64,000 bases of DNA from DATBLE01 sp963764565 (GCA_963764565.1 CAVXTD010000027.1:62001-126000); one strand, 5' to 3'; positions 38,079 through 48,446 are shown, counted from the first letter of the stretch. Translations and numbers: made by a program. Notes: generated from the sequence alone by a model not told the origin.

Positions 38079-39515
38079 GCGAGCTCGACCGGAAGCTCGT
38101 CCGCGGGTCGGCCTGGCTCGCCCTGAGCTTCGGCGGAGGGCAGATCGTCACGTTCGGCGTCGTGGCGATCCTCGCCCACCTGCTCACGCCGGCCGACTTC
38201 GGGCTCGTCGCCCTGGCCGGCGTCTTCATCGTCGCACTCGGCACCCTGCAGGACTCGGGTCTCTCGCTCGCCGTCATCCAGCGCCGCAGCGATGTCGAGC
38301 GCTCGGCCGGGACGGCGCACGCGTTCTTCCTCGTCAGCTCCGTCGTCATGTACGCCGTTGCCTTCTTTGCCGCGCCGTTCGCAGCGCGCCTCTTCTCGCA
38401 GCCGCGCCTGACGGACGTGCTGCGGGTCCTGACGGTCGTCCTGCTGGCGCGCGGCGTCTCGGGCGCGGCCGCGACACTGATCGAGCGAGAGCTCGACTTC
38501 CGCTCGCGCGCACGCGGCGAGCTCATCGGAACAGTCGTTCAGGCACTGGTCTCGGTGCCGCTCGCCGTCTACGGTCTCGGCGTCTGGAGCCTCGTCACCG
38601 GCCAGATCGCGGGGCAGGTGGTACAGGCGGCGATCTTCATCGCGGTCGCCCCGTTCCGGCCGTCTCTGCGGCTCGCGAGCTGGCCGCTGCTGCGCGAGCT
38701 CGGACGGTTCGGGCGCCATGTCACGGCCGGGAACGTGATCGGCCTGATCGACTCGAACATCGATACCGCCCTGGTCGCACGGCTGCTCGGTGCAGCCAGC
38801 GTCGGCTACTACAACATCTCGTATCGCCTCAGCAACCTCCCCGCGACCGGCATCGGATACATCGTCGGCCGCGTGATGTTCCCCGCCTACGCGACGATCC
38901 AGGACGACAAGCCCGCATTCAGGGAAGCCTTCCTCTCGAATGCCCGGCGGATCGCTCTCGTCTCGCTTCCCGTGGCGGCCGGGATGTTCCTGGCAGCGCA
39001 CGCGCTCGTGGTCGGCATCTTCGGAGCGCGCTGGGAGCCGAGCGTCAACGCCCCTACGGATCCTCGCGCTCTACGGTCTCATGCGCGCGTTCGCGGGAAC
39101 CACGGGCCCTGTCTTCCAAGCGGCCGGACGGCCCCAGATCATCGTTTACATCTCGGGCCTCTACACGTTCGTGTTCGTCGGCGCGCTCGTTCTGCTCGTG
39201 CCGCCATTCGGGATCATCGGGGCCGCGACGGCGCTGATGGTCACTGCCGCAATTCCGTTCGTACTCTCCTTGTGGGCCGCGCTGAGGATTCTCGAGTTGC
39301 CGTTGCGCGAGTTCCTGAGCAACCTGGCGCGGCCGGCGCTCTGTACGGTTCCGCTCGCCGCCGTTCTGGCCAGCCTCGAGCTCTCGACCCAGACTCTGCA
39401 GACGACGCTCCAGCTCCTCCTGCTCGTGGCGAGCGGACTCATCGCCTACTCGGCCTCGCTGGTCGTCTTCGGGCGCAGCGAGCTGAGGATGATCACCGCC
39501 GCGTTCCGCCACTGA
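38075..39515 (+). CDS. Wzx-type oligosaccharide flippase; one frameshift
   Basis: GTG in the GTGA overlap. SELDRKLVRGSAWLALSFGG, then LAHLLTPADFGLVALAGVFI is the polysaccharide-exporter N-terminal signature (LA.LLTP.DFG). ERELDFRSRARGELIGTVVQ and LLGAASVGYYNISYRLSNLP are typical of the MVF/Wzx family (Polysacc_synt_3 type). A break near 39055 is followed by LRILALYGLMRAFAGTTGPV and PPFGIIGAATALMVTAAIPF to the stop. About 480 residues with ~12-14 hydrophobic segments. It would move the completed lipid-linked repeat unit across the membrane. Confidence 0.85.
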
Positions 39516-39520
39516 GCCTG

Positions 39521-40556
39521 ATGACCCGGGTGACGGAGCAGACCGGATCGGGGGTGCTCGTGGTCGCGGCGCACCCCGACGACGAAGCGCTCGGCTTCGC
39601 CGGCGTGATCGTCCACGCACTCGAGGCGGGACGGCGCGTTCGGGTAGCGGTCGTCACCAACGGCGACTCGCCGAAGGCGGGGCGGGGCTGGAGCTTGAGC
39701 CGGTGTGGCGCCGCGCGTGGCACGCCCGCGCGGACAGCGCGGTACGGGATCTGCCGCACACCGGGAGACGCTCGCGGCAATGGCGCTCCTGGGCCTGCAC
39801 TGGAGCCGCGACCCAGCGGAATCGGACATCTTCTTCCTCGGGTACCCGAACCTGGGGCTCGAGGCGATTGCGGCATCGGAAGCCGTGTGGACAGGCGACG
39901 CCACCGGCCTTCACCGGACCTACGCGGCCGACGGTCGCGCCCGGAGATCGAGCTGTAACGGCGACTTGCGCTACCTCCTCGACGGCGGGCATTCGCGCTT
40001 CTGCGCGGCCGACCTTGCCTCCGACTTCGACGCGCTGCTCGAGCTGACGGAGCCCGGCGACATCTACACGCACGCCGACTTCGACGGCCATCCCGACCAC
40101 GCAGAGGTTCATCGGCAGCTCCTCGCGGCGGTGAGTCGCCGGCAGGCGTCTCTGACGATGCACTCGACCCTCATCCACCCGGAGGGAACCGCTGAGTGCA
40201 TGTACCTTTCGGCGCTCCAGTGGCCGAACCCGGCCGAGGGCGGCAACGATCCGTTCGCCCGGTTCACTCCCCGCCTGGCATTCGAGCCGCCTCCCGTGCC
40301 CGCGGGATCGGAGCAACCCACCGGTCGAAGCTGGGGCCCGGTCGGACCGCCCGACGAGCGAGTGGACGTGCCGGAGTCGATGCTGGACGACGACCCGGAG
40401 CGGAATCTGAAGTGGCGGGTGATCGCGGAGTACGCCTCCCAGATCAGCTGCAATCCCCAGCCGGACGGGAACTACCACGCCTCGTGCGGATACATGCGGG
40501 CATTCGTCAAGCGCGAGGAGTTCTTCTGGACGCGAAGGTTGACGCCCTCGATTTAG
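39521..40556 (+). CDS. PIG-L/LmbE-family N-acetylglucosamine deacetylase; one frameshift
   Basis: ATG 39521, 5 bases after the flippase stop. VLVVAAHPDDEALGFAGVIV carries the AHPDDE zinc/catalytic motif. A break near 39690 leads to HRETLAAMALLGLHWSRD, DIFFLGYPNLGLEAIAASEA, LLELTEPGDIYTHADFDGHP and DHAEVHRQLLAAV, in which HADFDGHPDH supplies the second metal-binding His pair. The remaining C-terminal 100 residues are less conserved (SALQWPNPAEGGNDPFARF). Family members remove N-acetyl groups from GlcNAc-containing conjugates. About 345 residues when joined. Confidence 0.8.
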
Positions 40557-40654
40557 CCGCATCGCCCTTGGGCCTCCCTAGCCGAACGGTTGACTCTGGT
40601 TGAGCAGACGTCGATTCCGCCCGATGCCGTTCTCACCTATGGTGACGCACAGCC

Positions 40655-41386
40655 GTGGGAGTCCCCGATGTGTACCGCGCGCTCTGGCGCCACAAGATCA
40701 TGATCGTGGTCCTCACCGCGGCGATCCTTGCAGGCGCCTACTACCTCACCAAGCGCGAGCAGAAGCTCTACACGGCCTCGACTCTGGTGCGCGTGATCCA
40801 GCGGGTCCAGAACTCGGGAGAGGCGTTCCTGGCTCTCCAGACCGGAGGCCGTCTCGCGCAGACCTACGCCAACATCGCCGCCAGCAGGCCGATCGCCAAC
40901 GGAATCTTCGTCGATCTGAAGAAGACCGTCCCGCTCAGCGAGATCCACATCTCGGGCTCTCAGATCCAGGACCTGGAGCTCCTGCGAATCTCGGCGACGA
41001 GCCCGAACCCGGCGCATGCGCAACTCGTCGCGAACGCGGCCCCGCACGCGCTCGAGGAGTTCATCAGGGACACAGGTACGCTGAGGGACCAGATCGTCGT
41101 GATCGATCCTGCGGGCTATCCATCGGCGCCGAGCTCGCCGAGTCTCCGACTGAACCTGATGATGGCGCTCTTGCTCGCCCTTGCGTTCAACGCCGCGCTC
41201 GCGATCCTGGTCGAGATCATGAGCGACCGCGTGGGCAGCGGCGAAGACCTGGAGCGGATCGTCGGCAAGCCCGTGCTGACCGTCATGCCCGAGATGAGAC
41301 TCGCGGGCCAGGGCTCCGGCCACGACAGGGAGCGGGAGCCGACTGACGACAGGCCCCTGGGCGCCGTCGGCGCGTCCCGTGGCTAG
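40655..41386 (+). CDS. Wzz-like chain-length determinant / polysaccharide co-polymerase
   Basis: Intact, 243 residues, GTG start. It begins VPDVYRALWRHKIMIVVLTA, the Wzz domain with the first membrane helix, then KREQKLYTASTLVRVIQRV. The second membrane helix (LRLNLMMALLLALAFNAAL) lies near residue 175, followed by LVEIMSDRVGSGEDLERIVG, the usual cytoplasmic Wzz/Wzc tail, and VLTVMPEM. It pairs with the kinase gene, whose GTG start lies eight bases before this gene's TAG (GTGGCTAG, 41379-41386). This split Wzz + kinase layout is the Gram-positive/actinobacterial CpsC/CpsD style. Confidence 0.85.
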   Translation: MGVPDVYRALWRHKIMIVVLTAAILAGAYYLTKREQKLYTASTLVRVIQRVQNSGEAFLALQTGGRLAQTYANIAASRPIANGIFVDLKKTVPLSEIHISGSQIQDLELLRISATSPNPAHAQLVANAAPHALEEFIRDTGTLRDQIVVIDPAGYPSAPSSPSLRLNLMMALLLALAFNAALAILVEIMSDRVGSGEDLERIVGKPVLTVMPEMRLAGQGSGHDREREPTDDRPLGAVGASRG

Positions 41387-42098
41387 CCTTCGCCGGAAGC
41401 GCGGCGCATTCGTCGACCCGGAATCGTTTGCGTCCGAGGCGTTCCGCACCTTGCGCCTTGCGCTCCAGCTCCGGGGCGACGCGCGACGCGGCAACTGCCT
41501 GCTCGTGACCAGTGCCGAGCCGGGGGTGGGCAAGTCGACCGTTTCCCTCAACTACGCACGCATGTGGGCGCTGAGCGGCAACACCGCCTTGCTCATCGAC
41601 GGCGACCTGCGCGCGCCGACTCTGCACTCGCGGCTCGGTCTCGGTCGCGAGCCGGGCCTCGTGGAGCTGCTTGCCGCGCCTCACGGAGCCCTCGACCACT
41701 ACGTCCAGAAGACCCCCGCTGAGGGACTCGACTTTCTGGCCGCCGGGCATCAGATGCCGATGGCCAGCGATCTCATCTCGTCGGAGCGGATGCGACAGAT
41801 CCTGCACACGGCTTCAGTCCGGTACGACCTTGTCCTGATCGACGCGCCCCCGATCCTCGCCGGCTCCCATGCGGAGGCGTTCGCGACGTACTCGACGGTC
41901 GACGTCCTCATCGTCGCGACGCCGACGACGAAACGACGCGCGCTGGCCGCCGCCGTTCGCAAGCTCGAGCTGCTGGATGCAAACGTGGTCGGGACCGTCC
42001 TGAACCGCCAGAAGGAGACGAAGATCTACGGCTACGGCTACGGCTACGGGTACGGGTACGGCTATGGGTACGGCAATGGCAATGGCGACGGGCACTAA
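41379..42098 (+). CDS. Tyrosine kinase (BY-kinase, CpsD/CapB-like) with Tyr-Gly tail
   Basis: Intact, 239 residues. FASEAFRTLRLALQLRG, then LLVTSAEPGVGKSTVSLNYA is the Walker A, NTALLIDGDLRAPTLHSRLG Walker A', and YDLVLIDAPPILAGSHAEAF Walker B, the three motifs of bacterial tyrosine kinases. VLIVATPTTKRRALAAAVRK and NVVGTVLNRQKETK complete the domain. The C-terminus is eight YG repeats then NGNGDGH; such Tyr clusters are autophosphorylation sites that control polymer length with the Wzz partner. The tail is encoded by a six-base DNA repeat (42027-42074). Confidence 0.9.
   Translation: MASLRRKRGAFVDPESFASEAFRTLRLALQLRGDARRGNCLLVTSAEPGVGKSTVSLNYARMWALSGNTALLIDGDLRAPTLHSRLGLGREPGLVELLAAPHGALDHYVQKTPAEGLDFLAAGHQMPMASDLISSERMRQILHTASVRYDLVLIDAPPILAGSHAEAFATYSTVDVLIVATPTTKRRALAAAVRKLELLDANVVGTVLNRQKETKIYGYGYGYGYGYGYGYGNGNGDGH
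42027..42092 (+). repeat. Hexanucleotide tandem repeat (tacggc/tacggg) encoding Tyr-Gly tail
   Basis: Eight consecutive codon pairs tac/tat + ggc/ggg, then aatggc twice and gacggg. Unit length is 6 bp, so slippage would change the number of Tyr-Gly pairs without breaking the frame. The first three units are identical (tacggc), which favours slippage. Confidence 0.85.
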
Positions 42099-42178
42099 CC
42101 GGGGGATGTCCCGCAGCCCGCGTTCCGGACGAGAGACATCGGGCGAGACTGCCCGCTAAGCCGAGGAGGAAGACGATT

Positions 42179-43030
42179 TTGCGCATCTCGAGAGAGGATC
42201 TCGCCCGTCGCTTTGCGGACAACGGCGCCCCGAAGTTCGTCTTGAAGGCGCTGCGGTACCCGTTCAAGCCGCTGCTCGCACCGGCGGCGGCCCGGGCGTT
42301 CAGACGTGAAGCGGCCGGAACCGAGGATCTCGACCGTGCTTACGACCTCGCCGGCGGGTTCAACTACGCAGGCATCACGGTCGCGTCGTGGCAGATCCGC
42401 TCGGAGATCCTGCCCCTCCTGCGCGTCGTCGAGTCACGTGCCCCGAAGACGATCGTCGAGATCGGCACGGCGGCGGGCGGGACGCTGTTTCTCCTCTCGC
42501 GGGCGGCGACGCCTGACGCGACGCTGATCAGCGTCGACCTTCCGGGGGCGCGCTTCGGCGGGGGCTACGCCAGGTGGCGGTCGGTCGTGTACCGGGCGTT
42601 CGCGCGCGGCGGTCAACACATCGAGCTTCTGCGTGCCGACTCCCACAAGCCGGGAACGAAGCAGAAGGTCGAGTCGCTGCTCGGCGACCGGCCGATCGAC
42701 TTCCTGTTCATCGACGGCGATCACAGCTATGAGGGCGTCAAGGCCGACTACGAGATGTACGCACCCCTGGTCGCCGCCGACGGGCTGGTCGCGTTCCACG
42801 ACATCGTGCCGGGAACCGAGGACATGGTCGGCGGCGTGCCCAGGTTCTGGAGCGAGCTGAAGGCCTCGCATGCGGTGCGCGAGTTCGTCGCCGACTGGGA
42901 GTTCGGCTCCTGCGGGATCGGGCTGGTGCTGCCGGGGGACAGGGCGGCGGCCGGCGACGACGGCGCGCCGGAAGCAGCCGCAGCGGCCCGAGGCGGCGCC
43001 TCCGTCGAACGGCACGATTCCGGGCGGTGA
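42179..43030 (+). CDS. Class I SAM methyltransferase (Methyltransf_24 / CmcI-like), paralogue 1
   Basis: Intact, 283 residues. The TTG start is supported by GAGGAGGA ending eight bases upstream. FVLKALRYPFKPLLAPAAA, AGITVASWQIRSEILPLLRV, then TIVEIGTAAGGTLFLLSRAA (SAM motif I), LISVDLPGARFGGGYARWRS, and IDFLFIDGDHSYEGVKADYE, VAADGLVAFHDIVPGTEDM. The 'FIDGDH.YEGV..D' motif is diagnostic of the CmcI/Methyltransf_24 group. Paralogous to the gene at 48741. Probably methylates a sugar of the polymer. The tail after GIGLVLPG is Ala-rich and unconserved. The next gene starts one base after its stop. Confidence 0.85.
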   Translation: MRISREDLARRFADNGAPKFVLKALRYPFKPLLAPAAARAFRREAAGTEDLDRAYDLAGGFNYAGITVASWQIRSEILPLLRVVESRAPKTIVEIGTAAGGTLFLLSRAATPDATLISVDLPGARFGGGYARWRSVVYRAFARGGQHIELLRADSHKPGTKQKVESLLGDRPIDFLFIDGDHSYEGVKADYEMYAPLVAADGLVAFHDIVPGTEDMVGGVPRFWSELKASHAVREFVADWEFGSCGIGLVLPGDRAAAGDDGAPEAAAAARGGASVERHDSGR

Positions 43031-43031
43031 C

Positions 43032-44511
43032 GTGAGCAGCAACGCGTGGCCCCTCGAGCTGCACTCCCTCCGTGCCCGCACGAGCCGCCGCGTACGGCCC
43101 CTGGCAGTCGGCGCCGCCGTCGTCGGCGGGAATCTCATCCTCCTGCTTGCTCTCCATCACGGCACGCGGATGGCCGTGCTGTTCGCGCTTCTCCCTGCCC
43201 TCGCGCTCGCCCTCGCAGGCCTCCTCAAATCGGACGGCACCATCCTGCTGGTCGCCGCGCTGATCCTGCCGATCACCTCGGCCCAGTTCACCGCGCCGCT
43301 GCCTTTCCCGGGCCCGTTCACCCTCTGGTCCTCGGATGTCGTGCTCGGGCTGGCCGTACTGTCGTGGCTGGCGACGCGTGTGCTGGGGCCGAAGCGGCCC
43401 GCGGCCCGGCGCGCCGCCACCGTGCCGAATCCGGCGGCCAGTTGGCCGTTCGTGCTCTTCGCTCTCGCGCTCGCCTTCGCGACCGTGCGGGGCTTGGCGA
43501 ACAGCGGCACAGCCGGAGTGGTTCAGCCGTCGCGACTCGTCCTGTACGCGGGCATCGCCGTTGTGATCATCCGCCTCGACCCCCGCAAGGCATATCGCGG
43601 CATCGTCATCGCCTTCTACCTCGGAACGGTCTGGATGCTGCTGAACGCCGCGTACTACCTCGCGACCGGCACGTCCCAGACCGACCAGGTCGGCCTTTCC
43701 ACCGGAGGGGCTCGAATTCTGTCCGGGACGGTCGCCGAATACCTGGCGCTCGCCTTTCTGCTCGCGTTGCTCAACCTCCAGGTCGATACATCCGCCACCC
43801 GTCGCGCCATTCACATCACGATCGCGGCTCTGGCCGGCGTGGGAATGATTCTCGGCTACACGCGGGCCGTCTTCATCCCGGTCGCGCTGGTCCTCCCGCT
43901 GATCGTGTTCCGGCGCTCGATCCTGCAACCGCTCTTCGGTGTCGTGCCGCTTGTTCTCCCAATCTTCATCGTCGGGGCCGTGCTGCTGATGCGTGCCCAG
44001 CCGACGATCGTGCCGACGTTCATCGACCGCATCTCGGCCTCCCCGACCGGAGATCAGAACGTCGCGTGGCGCCTGAAGACGGACGCCGCGATCTGGCCCC
44101 AGGTGTCGCAATCGCCGTGGGTCGGCGTCGGTTTCGGACGTGGCGCATACATCACCTGGACGGACGAAAACGGGTTCCAGTGGCGCGAGTGGACGACGCA
44201 AGAGGGCCACAACTTCTGGCTATGGCTGCTCGCGGCGGGCGGCGTCTCACTGCTCGGAGCGTTCGCGCTGCTCCTGCTCGGCCAGGTGCGAGCCGCGCGA
44301 CGCCGGCTCAGGGAAACAGCAGAGCCCTACGAGCGCGTCGCTCATGGTCTGGTCGAGCTCGGCGCTCGTGGTCCTGCTCCTCACGGCCTTCGCCTCACCG
44401 GTGGGGGCTCTCCAGATGCTGACGATGTGGGCCTTGCTCATTCTCCCGTGGGTCGGTACGGCGCGCTCGCGCGAGAATCCCGCCGACGCCCCCGAGGCCG
44501 CGTGCGCGTAG
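43032..44511 (+). CDS. O-antigen ligase/polymerase (Wzy/WaaL) family membrane protein; one frameshift
   Basis: GTG 43032. About ten membrane helices. Key region: FYLGTVWMLLNAAYYLATG, GTVAEYLALAFLLALLNLQV, GVGMILGYTRAVFIPVALVL (the 'T.SR/TRA' motif of Wzy_C proteins), SPWVGVGFGRGAYITW and EGHNFWLWLLAAGGVSLLG, the family's 'GxGxG ... HN..L.(L/W)...G' signature. The frame breaks near 44345 and continues as SSALVVLLLTAFASPVGALQ to 44511. It would polymerise the repeat units or ligate the polymer. The stop overlaps the following GT4 start by ten bases. Confidence 0.8.
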
Positions 44512-45720
44512 GCCTCGTCTACCAGACGTTCGACGTCTCGGGAAGCCTGCCTCGCGCCCATGTCGAGCTCACCCGCTACCTGCTCCGCGCGGGCCACGAA
44601 GTCCACGTCTATTCGGCCGCGGCGACCACAGACACAACTCTGGCGCCGGATGCCGTGTTCCACGACGTCCCGGTGACGAAGTCCAAAGAGCGAGGGAGAT
44701 ACGGGGCCGCCGTCAACGCCTTGTCGTTCGCCTGGAACTCGACACGAATGATCCACAGCGCTCTCGGGGAGCTCGACGTCGTCCATGGACGGGGCATGAG
44801 CACACTCGATCAGGACATCGTCCACCTGCCCGGCGTCTGGCGAGGAGAGTTGGCGCGCACGCTGAGCCTCCGCACCACGGTGGGGATGAAGCAACGACTG
44901 AAGGACTTCGCGACGCCGGTCGCCCACCCGATGGATCCGGTCCGCAGGCTTCTGGAGCGCCAGATCTTCTCGAAGCGCCGCACGGCGAGACTGCACGTCG
45001 ACAGCCGGCTCGTGCGCGACGACCTGCTCGAGCACTACAGCGTCGACCCGGAAAAGATCGTCGTCGTGCCGACCGGCGTGAACCTCGAGGAGTTCGTGCC
45101 CAGCGACGACCCCGCCGGCGTGCGGCGGAGCCTGGATCTGCCTGTCGAGGGTACGACGATTCTCTTCTGCGGCCACGATTTTCCGCGCAAGGGCCTCGAC
45201 CGGGCGATCCTGGCCCTTGGCAAGATGCGCGAGCCTGCGAGGCTCGTCGTCGTCGGAGGGCGGGACTCGGCGCCGTACGTTCGGCTGGCGCGGGAGGCGG
45301 GAGTGGAGGACCGCGTGCTCTTCGCAGGGCTCCGAACCGACGCTGCACGGTTCTTCGGAGCGGCCGACATCGTCGTGCTGCCGACCCGGGTGGACATGTG
45401 GGGAGCGCCGACAATCGAAGCGATGGCCGCCGGCGTGCCGATCGTCGTCAGCGACGCGGCCGGTTCGAGCGATGCCGTCATCGAGGGTGAGACGGGCTTC
45501 GTCCTCCCGGAGCCGCTCGATCTCGACCGAGTTGGCAGCCACCCTCGACCGGCTGGCTGCAAACCCGGCCTTGCGCATTCGTATGGGGAGGCGGGGAAGG
45601 GAGAGGGCCCGTCGCTATACCTGGGAGCGCCATGGACAGACGGTCGAGGCGGAGATGCAGGAGATCGTCGCCGGCACCCGTGGTGCGCCTGCCCGCGCGC
45701 ACAAGCTGGTCGCCGGCTGA
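44502..45720 (+). CDS. Glycosyltransferase family 4; one frameshift near the C-terminus
   Basis: GTG 44502 begins RVGLVYQTFDVSGSLPRAHV, ELTRYLLRAGHEVHVYSAAA, then VVHGRGMSTLDQDIVHLPGV. The donor domain: KIVVVPTGVNLEEFVPSDD, TILFCGHDFPRKGLDRAILA, PARLVVVGGRDSAPYVRLAR, RVDMWGAPTIEAMAAGVPIV, SDAAGSSDAVIEGETGFVLP. The EAMAAG-PIV block is the GT4 donor motif. A break near 45530 precedes TELAATLDRLAANPALR, ending at 45720. About 406 residues. Last plus-strand gene before the convergent Wzy-like gene. Confidence 0.85.
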
Positions 45721-45754
45721 TCCGGCCGGCCCGATCAGCCACGGCCGACCCAGG

Positions 45755-45783
45755 CACGTCCCGGTGCCAGGCACGGAGACGTG
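45755..45783. repeat. REP-like imperfect palindrome 1
   Basis: Arms CACGTCCCGGTGCC (45755-45768) and GGCACGGAGACGTG (45770-45783) around a single A; 12 of 14 pairs match. It lies 46 bases from the larger palindrome and shares its GTGCC/GGCAC core, so the two look like members of one repeat family. Confidence 0.55.
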
Positions 45784-45829
45784 TCCGAAAACGCACTGAA
45801 CCGGACGAATTCCAGCGACTTTGACCGGA

Positions 45830-45868
45830 ACGGCCATGTCCTGGTGCCTGGCACCAGGACATGGCCGT
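45830..45868. repeat. Perfect 19-bp palindrome (REP-like), between convergent genes
   Basis: ACGGCCATGTCCTGGTGCC (45830-45848), one T, then its exact reverse complement (45850-45868). It sits in the 157-bp gap between the stops at 45720 and 45878, the usual place for REP elements or bidirectional terminators. No T-run follows, so REP-type is preferred; REP palindromes are normally spread by a RAYT transposase, none of which is in this window. Confidence 0.7.
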
Positions 45869-45877
45869 CAAGGCCCG

Positions 45878-48446
45878 TCAGTCCGCTCGGGCGGTGACGA
45901 TCACACTCTGGCGGTCGAAGATCTTCAGCGAGTCGGACCAGATGATCCCGGTCCGTAGATAGCGCGGATTCGTCGACGTCGCACCGGCGGTGAGGCTGCG
46001 GACGAGCTGTCGACGACCGTCGACGAAGAGCTCGAGCTTGTCACCCGCCTTGGCCACGATGCTGAAGTCCAGCGTTCCGGCCCCCGCCGGGACGACCGCC
46101 TTGGTGGGGGCCTCCACCGGCTCCGCCTGGAGTCCGCCGGCCGGGGCGTAGATGTTGAAGGTTCTGTCGGCGTGGAGGTAGACGAAGAAGATCGGGCGCT
46201 TCCGCACGTCTCTCACCTCGAGCACGTCCAGGTAGCCGTTCAGTCTCTGGCCCGACCCGAGCCGGATCGAGCCGCGAACCGTGATCGTGCCCGTGACGCC
46301 GCTCGGCCCGCCGATGCCCTGGACGGCGTAGGCCGAGTCCCTGAAGTCCGGGCCTCCGGGCACGATCGCCTCCAGCCCACCTTCTGCGGGCCTGACCAGG
46401 CAGGCCGTGCACCCGTAGTCCTTCAGCAGGGCGGAGTAGCCCTGTTCCGGCTCCAGCCCGGACGACGGGCCAGTCGTTTCCGGCAACGTGGTACGCGCAG
46501 GGACCACCCAGGAGGTACGCGCTGTCGCCGAGGTTCGCGCGCACGGCCCGCAGGCAAGCCCGCCGCGCCCCGGCCGGGTCGCCCGCACTGCGAAGGGCGC
46601 GCGCCTCGTTGAAGTAGGCAAGCCACGGCTGGCGCGAGTACCCGGCGGCGGCGCGGTATCGCTTCGCCGCCAGGCCCGGGTCGCCGGCGGACTCGGCGAG
46701 CCGTCCTTCCGTCGATAACGCGGCCGGGCTCCAGGGGTCGAGCCGCCGAGCCTCGCGAGCGTGCTTCTGGGCCGCGGCGACGTCTGCGGGCTGGAGCGCG
46801 GCCGCCGTCGCGAGCTGCCGCGCGGAGAGATAGGGGAGCCCGAGGAGTACGACCGCGATCGCTCCCGCTGCAACCGCCGCCAGCTTTCCTGCCACAGGCA
46901 GTCTGCGCGGCCGAGCGGCTCCCACGACGGCGCCGATAGCGAGCAGCGCCGCGGCATCGAGCGCGGGGAACGACCAGGTCCGGTCGAGCGAAGCTTGGCC
47001 GAAAACGATCACGAAGACGGCGAACCCCGCCGCCGCTCGCGGGCGGTGTCCCGAGCGGGAGACGCCGCGGATCAGGAGCACTCCGAACGCGGCGAAGAGC
47101 CCCAGCCCGACGACGCCGAGCTCGCTGAGGATCTCCAACTCGAGGCTGTGTGGTTGCAGGATGCCGAGCTGAGGCAGCCGGCGTTCGATCGTCCAGCTGC
47201 GGGCGAACCCGCCCTGCCCGGTGCCGACCAGCGGATGTTCTGCGATCAGGTTCGCGGCGACGCGCCAGGCATCCCTTCGGCCGTTCGTCGACAGGCTCGC
47301 GAAATGCGTCTCGCTGCCGGCGGTCACGTTCGGGTCGTCTTGGCGAATTGTCGAGGGCGAGGCAAGGGCGCGTCCGAAATCGGAGTGCAGTGCCGCGGCG
47401 GCGACGGCGGCGATGACGACGATGCTCACCGCAGTGACGGGAATCGCCTGCCCGGCGATGCGCCGCACGAGACCCGAAGCCGCAAAGAAGGCGAGGCCGA
47501 AGGTGACTCCGCACCACACGGCGACGTACAGAAGGACGCTCCGGCTCGGGTTGGAGTCGATGAGGGCGCCGGCCGGGATGCGCGTCAGCGCCAGATCGAG
47601 CACCAGCGTGCTCAGCCCAAGCGCGATCGCGAAGATGAGCAGGCGCCTGCTGCCGGTCCACCACACCTGGACGACGACTGCGACCCCGACTGCGACCAGC
47701 GCCGCCCGAGACTGCGGGAGAAGCATCGCGCCGAGCAGGAGGCCTGCGGCCGCGCCGCCTGCAGCCTTGAGCCGCCGGTCCTGCCTGACGACGAGGCGGA
47801 GCGCGAGCGGAATCGCCAATGCGAAGATCGCGGCCTGGGCGTTCTTGTACCCCGCCGGACCGAACGAGCCCGCCGCTGCCCAGGAGGCGGGCGCCGTGCC
47901 CGTAGCGATCTTCGCCAGCAGCTCGACTGCCTGGGCACCGGCGGCGAGGAGGACGGCGCCGAGCATGATCTCGGCCCGGCGGCCACTCGAGGCAAGCTGG
48001 GAGCCGAGGACGAGGGCGGCCGCGCCGAGCACCGATCGGTCGAGCGCCCGCCATGCATCATCGGGCAAACCTCCCCACGTCGTGGAAGCGACGCTCCAAC
48101 AGCCGAACAGGACGAGGGCCGCCGCGGGCGCCCAGATCCGAGCGCTCGGCAGACGTCGCGCAAGCAGGAGCACGACAACGGCGACGGAGACCGCGAGGCC
48201 GAGCGGCCCCCAGAGAACCGCTTCGGGTGCCGCATGGTCGGCGAGGAGGTTCGGATCGGCGAGCTTGATCAGCTCGAGCCCGCCGTTCGTGTGCTCGCTG
48301 AACCCGAGGACGACCGCGACGGACAGGCCGACCGCGAGATCGGCTGTGGTCGCACGCGACGCAGCGCGCTCGCCGGCTCTCTCGATCGTCGTCACGACGG
48401 TCGCAGACCTAGCGCCGGCTGGGCCGGCTCGTGCGCGCAGCGCCAT
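45878..48446 (-). CDS. O-antigen ligase/polymerase-like membrane protein with TPR-like region and C-terminal LamG-like domain; one frameshift
   Basis: ATG 48446 (GTG 48393 possible). Residues ~40-480 form about a dozen membrane helices with FGPAGYKNAQAAIFALAIPL, LLPQSRAALVAVGVAVVVQV, AEHPLVGTGQGGFARSW and LQPHSLELEILSELGVVGLG, the Wzy_C 'PHS/HN' pattern. Then a TPR-like region (AAAQKHAREARRLDPWSPAA, AAKRYRAAAGYSRQPWLAY). After a break near 46480 comes YGCTACLVRPAEGGLEAIVP, IFFVYLHADRTFNIYAPAGG, LFVDGRRQLV, a LamG-like domain closely resembling bases 4215-4800 of the surface protein at 1758. No stop is found between the parts, so they are read as a fusion. Confidence 0.65.
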
